Part shown: positions 57,062-64,000 of the stretch, piece after piece
Position numbering within the stretch: the first letter of the stretch is position 1
How the letters are laid out: each line of letters opens with the position of its first letter
Position numbers and translations under genes: made by a program
The notes under the pieces: generated by a model
Told to the model about the DNA's origin: nothing
Databases searched by the model: none
The model's input: only the letters and a program-made list of their open reading frames with translations
Assembly: GCF_001661345.1 (NCBI RefSeq)
Contig: NW_017962917.1
Span: forward strand, 248,001 to 312,000
Source: Ascoidea rubescens DSM 1968
Lineage: Eukaryota > Ascomycota > Saccharomycetes > Ascoideales > Ascoideaceae
Length of the DNA: 64,000 bases
Reading direction: 5' to 3'

Positions 57062-59590
57062 ATGCTATCTAGTAAGCTTGTATCTCAATCTGCGGTTCCC
57101 TCACTTGCTGCCACCCTCACTACCACTACCAAATCGTTGGTATTAAACAATTTACTCACTTATCGACATTTAATCTCTTCAAACTCTGCTCAAAGAATCT
57201 CTAATAACAATGGAGCAAGAGCCTTCAATTCACTGACCATCTACTGCACACCCATTTTCCATAATAATGCACTCAATCATCCAATGATGGGGGTCTCCAA
57301 AAGCTCTTACCACATAAACACGAAACGATTTTTCTCCAGCTCGTCAAATAATTTTGTTCAAATGAGAATGAATCCTAACCAACAAAACGCTGATAATGAA
57401 CCTGCTCTACAAAAGTTTGGTACTGATTTGACTCAATTAGCTAGAGAAGGCAAATTAGACCCGGTCATTGGTAGAGAAGAAGAAATTAAGAGGACCATTC
57501 AAATTCTATCAAGAAGAACTAAAAACAATCCATGTTTAATAGGTCCCGCAGGTACTGGTAAAACTGCCATCCTAGAAGGATTGGCACAAAGAATTGTCAA
57601 TGGTCTCGTACCTGATTCAATGAAGGATCAAAAAATTATCAGCTTGGACTTATCTTCATTAATGGCTGGTTCGAAATTTAGAGGCGACATTGAAGAAAGA
57701 TTGAAATCAATTTTAAATGAAATTCAAAATTCTAATGATAAGATCATCCTATTTATTGACGAAATTCATCTTATTATGAATCTTGGTAAAACTGAAGGTT
57801 CAATCGATGTATCAAATTTCCTCAAGCCCGCTTTAGCTAGATCATTGCACTGTATTGGTGCGACTACTATTGATGAATACAGAAAGTTTATTGAAAAGGA
57901 TTTGGCTCTAGCAAGAAGGTTTCAAAAAGTTATTATAAAAGAACCAACTGTTATGGACACCATATCCATACTAAGAGGTTTAAAAGAAAGATACGAAGTC
58001 CATCATGGTGTTAGAATAACAGACTCTGCTCTAATCACCGCTGCGTCATTATCCAACCGTTATATCACAGATAGGTTTTTGCCTGATAAGGCAATTGACT
58101 TGGTTGATGAAGCTTGTTCATCACTACGTTTACAGCATGAATCTAAACCTGATCCAATTCAAAATTTAGATAGCGAAATCATGACTATTCAAATCGAATT
58201 GGAGTCTTTGAAAAAGGAAACAGATCCAAATTCAATTGAAAGAAAAGAAAAACTAAACAATGTTTTGAAGGAAAAACAAGAAAAGATTAACAAACTAACC
58301 GAAACTTGGATAAAGGAAAAAACAGAAATCGATAAAATTAAAAACGCTAAAGCTGATTTGGAAAAGGCCAAAATCGATTTAGAAGCCGCTCAGAGAGAAG
58401 GGGATTACGCAAAAGCATCTGAACTACGATACTCAACCATTCCAAATCTTGAAAAATCACTACCAAAGGATTCTACAACATCCACAAGCCTAATCAACTT
58501 GCAAAATGCATCCGACAGTTCAGCGAACGAGGAAGAAAATTTGAATTTATTGCATGATGCAGTAACCTCAGAGGATATCTCTGTAGTCATATCCAAAATG
58601 ACAGGTATTCCGCTAAACTCATTATTAAAAGGAGATAAAGATCGATTACTCTACATGGAAGACTCACTCAAATTAAGAGTCATTGGACAAGATGAAGCCA
58701 TTCACTCAATCTCAGACGCAGTTCGTTTGCAAAGAGCCGGTTTAACAAGCGAAAAGAGACCAATTGCTAGTTTCATGTTCCTAGGTCCAACTGGTACAGG
58801 TAAGACCGAGTTAACTAAAACATTGGCTGAATTCTTATTTGATAATGAAAATTCCATTGTGAGATTTGATATGAGTGAGTTTCAAGAAAAACATACGGTA
58901 TCAAGATTAATTGGTGCGCCACCTGGGTATGTTGGATATGAAAATAGTGGAGAATTAACTGAAGCCGTTAGAAGGAAACCATACTCCATTGTATTGTTTG
59001 ATGAGTTTGAAAAAGCACACCATGATGTAAGTAAACTATTATTACAAGTTTTAGATGAGGGACAATTGACGGATTCTCAAGGAAATAAGATTGATTTCAA
59101 GAATACTATAATTGTCATGACGTCCAATATAGGACAAAACGTTCTTTTAAGAGAAAATATCGACGAAAATGATGCTAGTGGTGAGATTTCTAAAAAAGTT
59201 AAGGACGAGGTTATTGAAATAATGAAACACTCATATCCACCAGAATTTATCAACAGAGTTGACGAAATTATTGTGTTTAATAGATTGTCAAAGCAATCGT
59301 TGAAAAAGATTGTTAATATCCGAATTAAAGAGATTCAAGACCGATTAAAGGAAAAGAAAATAGAATTGAAATTGAGCGAAGAAAGTGAACAATGGTTAGT
59401 TGATCATGGGTATGATCCAATGTACGGAGCCAGACCACTTAACAGATTAATTCAAAAGGAGATTTTAAATCCATTGGCTCGATTGTTAATCAAGGGACAA
59501 ATTAGACATAATGAAGATGTTTATATTGAGGTTAATGATCATAACAAGTTGGTTGTGAAGCCTAACCATGAAGTCGAAGAGAAGAAATAG
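57062..59590 (+). CDS. HSP78: Mitochondrial ClpB/Hsp104-type disaggregase
   Basis: Hsp78 works with mitochondrial Hsp70 to dissolve aggregates in the matrix. The 842-residue protein (811 in S. cerevisiae) has a Ser/Thr/Asn-rich presequence of about 100 residues and then goes straight into the first AAA+ module ([20 protein letters not shown]), lacking the ClpB N-domain as expected. Walker A GPAGTGKT is near 161 and the Walker B FIDEIH follows. A coiled-coil M-domain spans about 370-460 (Lys/Glu heptads, [12 protein letters not shown]). The second AAA+ has GPTGTGKT near 575, [10 protein letters not shown] and the C-terminal [13 protein letters not shown]. The first ATG is used. Confidence 0.96.
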   Translation: MLSSKLVSQSAVPSLAATLTTTTKSLVLNNLLTYRHLISSNSAQRISNNNGARAFNSLTIYCTPIFHNNALNHPMMGVSKSSYHINTKRFFSSSSNNFVQMRMNPNQQNADNEPALQKFGTDLTQLAREGKLDPVIGREEEIKRTIQILSRRTKNNPCLIGPAGTGKTAILEGLAQRIVNGLVPDSMKDQKIISLDLSSLMAGSKFRGDIEERLKSILNEIQNSNDKIILFIDEIHLIMNLGKTEGSIDVSNFLKPALARSLHCIGATTIDEYRKFIEKDLALARRFQKVIIKEPTVMDTISILRGLKERYEVHHGVRITDSALITAASLSNRYITDRFLPDKAIDLVDEACSSLRLQHESKPDPIQNLDSEIMTIQIELESLKKETDPNSIERKEKLNNVLKEKQEKINKLTETWIKEKTEIDKIKNAKADLEKAKIDLEAAQREGDYAKASELRYSTIPNLEKSLPKDSTTSTSLINLQNASDSSANEEENLNLLHDAVTSEDISVVISKMTGIPLNSLLKGDKDRLLYMEDSLKLRVIGQDEAIHSISDAVRLQRAGLTSEKRPIASFMFLGPTGTGKTELTKTLAEFLFDNENSIVRFDMSEFQEKHTVSRLIGAPPGYVGYENSGELTEAVRRKPYSIVLFDEFEKAHHDVSKLLLQVLDEGQLTDSQGNKIDFKNTIIVMTSNIGQNVLLRENIDENDASGEISKKVKDEVIEIMKHSYPPEFINRVDEIIVFNRLSKQSLKKIVNIRIKEIQDRLKEKKIELKLSEESEQWLVDHGYDPMYGARPLNRLIQKEILNPLARLLIKGQIRHNEDVYIEVNDHNKLVVKPNHEVEEKK

Positions 59591-59884
59591 ATAGGTTAAA
59601 AGATGTGACAAGAAATTATAATTTTTTTAATAATAATAATAATTTTTTGATTGGAATTTTAATTTATTTTCTTTTCCAGAATATTTTTTTTATTTAACTG
59701 TATTTTATATTTATTTAGTTTAGTTTTAGGAAATCAGGTAGTGAGAGAGTGTATGTAAGCTTGTAAATAAATAAAGGAAAATGAATATTATTTTGAATTG
59801 AATCAACTTGGTTACAAGGTAAAATCGAAAATCGATAAATATATATATATATATATATATTGATATTAGGGAAATAAAAAAAAG

Positions 59885-59983
59885 TCTCCCGGGGGTGAGT
59901 CGAACACCCGATCTCAAGATTACTTTGGGTCTCAAAGTGAAACATTACAGTCTCGCGCCTTAACCAGCTTGGCCACCGGGAGA
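59885..59983 (-). tRNA. tRNA-Tyr (GTA) with intron
   Basis: On the minus strand TCTCCCG pairs with CGGGAGA as acceptor stem. The D arm reads GGCCAAGCTGGTTAAGGCG and the T arm GGGTGTTCGACTCACCC. The anticodon stem CGAGA/TCTTG encloses CTGTAA plus A once a 24-base intron (TGTTTC...AAAGTA) right after GTAA is removed. The intron lies one base after the anticodon, the usual place in eukaryotic tRNA-Tyr. Mature length is 75 before CCA addition. A (TA)n run lies downstream at about 59,837-59,860. Confidence 0.95.
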
Positions 59984-62765
59984 AAATTTTAGAGTTTCAA
60001 AATTAACAAAATTAGACATATAAAATGAGGATTGAATTATCGGTTAAGAATTATTGAATCGGATATTGAGTTTTGGTGAGTTTCATTGAGTTTCATTTTA
60101 CCACTGTTGAGTGCAGTTGCTATTTGGTGTTTGTTTAGATTGGTAGTAGACGGCTGTTATTGGGTGTTGGAGCAAGTGGTTGGATCTGTGGATGAGAAAG
60201 TTTGGTAATTAGAAAAGATTTTAGTGGGTTTTTGTAGAGAACGAGGAGGTGAAATTGGATGTTTTTGTGTTAGAATGAGCAAAATGATAGTGCATGATTA
60301 GAAGATGATGGAAAGAAAGGAAAACGTGAAAGAGGATATACAAAGAGAAAAGCAAATAAGCGATTATTGAAGGTCATGATGGTTAAATGGCTAAGGAATA
60401 ACGATGAAGAGCAAGTTTTTTAGATTTACATGTTGGACGAATATTCATTTTCATGATGCCTTAATAGTTCGCATATGAGAAAAACAAAACAAAAAGGAAA
60501 ATGTAGATAAAGGATTGGCTGATTATTACGGACATGAGTGGAATTTAGTTAAATCAAGCAAGTAAGGGAGTTAAGGAGATAAATTTATAGATTAAGGATG
60601 ATTTGAATATTGCATATATATTGTGAAAATAAGACTAAAATATTGGGTAATAATAATAACCAAAGAAATAACTTTTTTCTTATAAAAAATTTTTTTTTTA
60701 TCTATCATTTTTATTTTTGTTTAATTTTCTTTCTATTGTTTTTCTCTATTTTTTTTTTTTCGTTATATATTTCAGATTGCTATTATTTTGGATAGCAATT
60801 TCAAATGAATCTGATGAAATGAAGAAAAAAACCATCTCTATTGAAGAAAAATAAAATTCGAATAACATGAATTGATTATGCAAGAGATTTATTTCAAAAC
60901 CTTTTTTTGTTTGATTTTGAAATCAAGAAAAACCGAAATAATAAAAGCAGATAAACAAATTTTAACTCCAAAAAACTGTAATAACTTGTAGGAAGTTGTA
61001 CGAATGGTAGTAAACTGTTTGATTTGAGAAAGGTTAGCGAAAATGGGCTGGATAAGGTTTGCAAAATTTTGCAAAAGCTCGGTGGTCTTGTTTTTACCCA
61101 GTGATAAAATTTGAAAGACAAAAGCATAAAGGAAGGCTACCGAAAGCTGCCTGAAGGAAAGGCTACACTAAACATGAAAACAATAATCGTGCTAATCAGA
61201 ATCAGAAGCAGAATCGTAATAGTGAGCACCAAAAAGTGATAACAGAGGAATAACAGAATAGAAGAAATTGGAAAGACTCCCGTTGGATGGTGGAAGAGAA
61301 ACATACTCAGGAATAAAGAGAGTTTGATTGGAGTGCAATTTTCCGAGACTCTACCTGAGTAAGATGAGGATGTGAGACACTTACACTGCGACTCTTTGAG
61401 CTTTGTTTCAGTTCATTTGCTGTGTTTCAATTGGTTTTGAGACTCATTTCGAGCTGTTTTTGAGATGTTTCCACGTATTTTTTTGAGATTCTCACACTTT
61501 TGGCTGGAAGCTCCCTCTTCCCTCGCGTTGCGCGACCCCAAAATGAGACGTAAAGAGGGAGGGAAAAGAAGAGGTAGAAGCAGCAGCAGCAACTACTACT
61601 ACTACAACAACAACAACTACAACAACTACAACTACAACAACTACAACAACAACTAGCCCTCGCTGGGCCCTCATGTGCAGATCTCACTGCGATCTCCCAC
61701 TTTCTGCTGGTTTCTTCTCTGGGTTGCTTATTTACTCATCTCTGTTTTCTTTGCCTTTTCCACACCTGGAAAACTCTTTTTTGCTCTTTTCCTGCAATCT
61801 TTTGTAATTTTGGGCATTTTGGGCATTTTTCTCTTGTTTTTTTTTTACGTTTTTACCTTTCTACGCTGTGTTTTTTTAGTACTTTTTAGCTTTTTTTTAT
61901 CTTTTTTTTATCTCTTTATTTTTCTACGAAGAAAAATTTTTCATATAACAAAGTCATTTTTATTTTTATTTCATCTACAATCTTCCTACAATCCAATTTG
62001 CTCTCAGAACTTATCACTACTTCTCTGTGAAAATTTTTCTTTGGGTTTTTCTAATTTTTTTTCCTCGTTTTAATTCGTTTCTTTTTGTTTTAAATTCTCG
62101 TTTTAAGCAACCACCACAGTTACCATCATAAAAGAAAAAAGAATTTAAAAATAAAAAAACAGTTTATAAATAAATTTATTTCACTCCAAAGAAAAAAAAA
62201 AAAGTAAAAAAATAAAATAATAGAATAAAATCTGACTATCACTTTTTTAAACATTAAAAATTAAAGAATAAAAAAGAAAAAGAAAAACATTAAAAAAAAA
62301 AATAACGTTAAGAGAAAATTTTTTCTCTCTCCTCTTCTCTTCTCTTCTTTATATAAATCAATATCTTTTCTGTCAATTTTAATTTAATCACTATATTTAA
62401 TTGTCATACCATTTAATCACTCAATCTTTTTTTTTTACTTACTTACCACTGTTGTTACACTACCACAATAACCATTATATATATTTCTTTACATTATATG
62501 CAATAATCCATAATTATCATTCAATCTTTAGATAAAAAGAAGATATTTTATATTTATATATAATAAACAGATATTGTTCTTTTTTTTTCTCCATTTTTTT
62601 TTAATTCATTATCTTTATCATTATTATATCCATAACTATAACTATAACTATAAAATTCTGCTTTCTCTCATCAATATCTATTTATTCCTATATATCTATA
62701 AATATATCCTCTGTTTATTCAAAAACCATACCATATCTATCCCACAACTCTCTTAATTACTCAAA
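59984..62765. other. Gene-free stretch upstream of MRS6
   Basis: 2.78 kb with no supported gene. It includes a triplet-like tract (AGC, then ACT/ACA units) at about 61,578-61,656 that makes runs of Tyr/Asn or Val codons, a T-rich plus strand from 61,690 to 62,110, A-rich DNA, and a CT-rich stretch (CTCTTCTCTT) at about 62,320-62,350 just before a TATATAAA at 62,350. The last part looks like the MRS6 promoter and leader. An unannotated RNA gene near the tRNA cannot be excluded, but I recognise none. Confidence 0.4.
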
Positions 62766-64000
62766 ATGATGTCTTACTCAAATAATAACACTCCTACTTC
62801 TACTCACACTATTACTCCTCCTTCGAATACCTCAACTCCAAACCAAAATAATATCCCAAACAACTTTTTAAAACCAATAAACTACCTAAATTCTATTACC
62901 TCCATCAATTCCATCAACTCCATCAACTCACTAAACTCACTAAACTCACTAAATTCAATAACTTCCATAAACTCCTCCTCTTACTTGTCCCCAACCTCTG
63001 CCAACACTGACTACAAACTCTCCAACAAGTCCAATCGTCGTCCATCCATGGCTGAGAGAGTGCCCTCCAATCTCTCCAACTACAATAACAAATCCTCAAT
63101 CAATATCCCACAATTGGCCTGTCTAGAACTACCTCCTCCAGACCATACTCCCGACAGCTGCGATGTCCTCATTATCGGTACTGGTTTGGTAGAAAGTATC
63201 TTAGCTGCTTCATTAGCATGGCAAGGTTCAAATGTCTTACATATAGACTCAAATGACTATTATGGCGATACTACCTCCACTCTAACTATAGATCAAATCA
63301 AAGATTGGGTACAAAACGTCAACCAAAATGATATCAACAACAACACTGACGATAACTTGGGCTACAAAAATTTTAAAAACGCAAGATTATACATCCCAAG
63401 ACCTTCTCAACTAATATCAAAAAATTATGGCATAGATCTAAATCCAAAATTGTTGTTCTGTAAAAGTGATCTACTCTCTCTACTACTAAAATCAAGAGTC
63501 TACAAATACTTGGAATTTAAACCCTTATCTCAATTTCACACCTTTGAAAATGACAACTTTGAACAAATCATCAACTCAAACCAACAGGTCTTTATCAACA
63601 ACTCCTTACCTTTGAAAACAAAGAAAAACTTGATGAATTTCTTAAAATTCATTTTGAACTATGAAAAAAATTTAAATCAAAAAATCTGGTTGCCTTACTC
63701 AAAGACTCCAATTTCCCTTTTCTTGAAAAGAATTTTTCATCTAGAAGTTGCCCAAATCAATGAACTTATCTTTGCAATCGGGTTGTGCTTTTCCTCAAAC
63801 TTAAACACTCCTGAAGCTTTGCAAAGAATCAAAAGATACATTTTATCATTCGATGTTTATGGAAACTTTCCAGTTTTATACACGAAATATGGTGGTCCAG
63901 GTGAACTTTCTCAAGGCTTTTGCAGATCTGCTGCTGTCGCTGGTACAACTTACAAGCTAAACACTTCATTAGTAGCTTATGATCCTATAAAGAAGTTGGC
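62766..64000 (+). CDS. MRS6: Rab escort protein (partial, runs off the window)
   Basis: Mrs6 presents Ypt/Rab GTPases to geranylgeranyl transferase II. The visible 411 residues start MMSYSNNN with a Ser/Asn/Thr-rich stretch containing INS/LNS repeats, then RRPSMAERVPS, which matches the yeast N-terminus (RRPSMAER). The GDI-like fold follows: DVLIIGTGLVESILAASLAWQG near residue 133, HIDSNDYYGD, FCKSDLLSLLLKSRVYKYLEF, EALQRIKRYILSFDVYG and YGGPGELSQGFCRSAAVAG. The last is the REP/GDI signature. The frame is open to the window end. Two ATGs stand side by side at 62766 and 62769; the first is used. Confidence 0.95.
   Translation, partial: MMSYSNNNTPTSTHTITPPSNTSTPNQNNIPNNFLKPINYLNSITSINSINSINSLNSLNSLNSITSINSSSYLSPTSANTDYKLSNKSNRRPSMAERVPSNLSNYNNKSSINIPQLACLELPPPDHTPDSCDVLIIGTGLVESILAASLAWQGSNVLHIDSNDYYGDTTSTLTIDQIKDWVQNVNQNDINNNTDDNLGYKNFKNARLYIPRPSQLISKNYGIDLNPKLLFCKSDLLSLLLKSRVYKYLEFKPLSQFHTFENDNFEQIINSNQQVFINNSLPLKTKKNLMNFLKFILNYEKNLNQKIWLPYSKTPISLFLKRIFHLEVAQINELIFAIGLCFSSNLNTPEALQRIKRYILSFDVYGNFPVLYTKYGGPGELSQGFCRSAAVAGTTYKLNTSLVAYDPIKKL

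Noticed and set aside
61427-61687. Cys/Ser- or Val-rich frames upstream of MRS6
   Set aside because: They arise from a triplet repeat read in several frames and have no other content.

Overview
This window looks like nuclear DNA of a budding yeast (Saccharomycotina). It is AT-rich. Nearly all genes lack introns and are close to well-known yeast proteins (POL1, MSH2, BRN1, CHO2, GUP1, HSP78, MRS2, BUR1, FTH1, YIM1, MRS6). A tRNA-Tyr gene carries the intron typical of yeasts. Many proteins carry long Asn, Asp, Ser or His runs. I cannot name the species or settle how CUG is decoded from this window. It is not Saccharomyces-like in one respect: it carries a velvet-domain regulator, a family usually described as lost from budding yeasts.

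Layout. 1-683: 3' part of an MFS transporter. 809-5282: left arm of a 4,474-bp inverted repeat holding a decayed F-box/LRR gene, an LTR-like fossil and most of a FRE-type ferric reductase gene; the FRE start lies just inside the arm. 5459-8578: a long gene-free stretch ending in the CHO2 promoter. 8579-21142: CHO2, an Mrm2-like methyltransferase, the velvet gene, GUP1 and BRN1. 21784-31649: a symmetric block in which an RCR-like gene shares a divergent promoter with POL1 and a second RCR-like gene shares one with MSH2; both promoters carry an ACGCGT (MCB) box. 31842-36482: two Mpv17/PMP22-like paralogues in tandem. 37015-39567: a cysteine-rich protein with six Zn2Cys6 clusters in three pairs. 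39755-44228: right arm of the inverted repeat, followed by a remnant of another FRE gene. 44624-59590: YIM1, FTH1, a KTR-type mannosyltransferase, MRS2, BUR1, a SOL-type gene and HSP78. 59885-59983: tRNA-Tyr. 59984-62765: long gene-free stretch. 62766-end: MRS6, running off the window.

The most unusual items are: the six-cluster zinc protein with a phased array of CGG triplets in the promoter of the gene next to it; the near-perfect inverted repeats that bracket 34.5 kb of essential genes and could let that segment flip; the velvet gene; an Mrm2-like protein that seems to have lost most of its catalytic tetrad; and a helically phased array of eight TGCGT motifs in front of HSP78.

All starts given are ATG. 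Several longer open frames begin at non-ATG codons or run through promoters, and I trimmed these.
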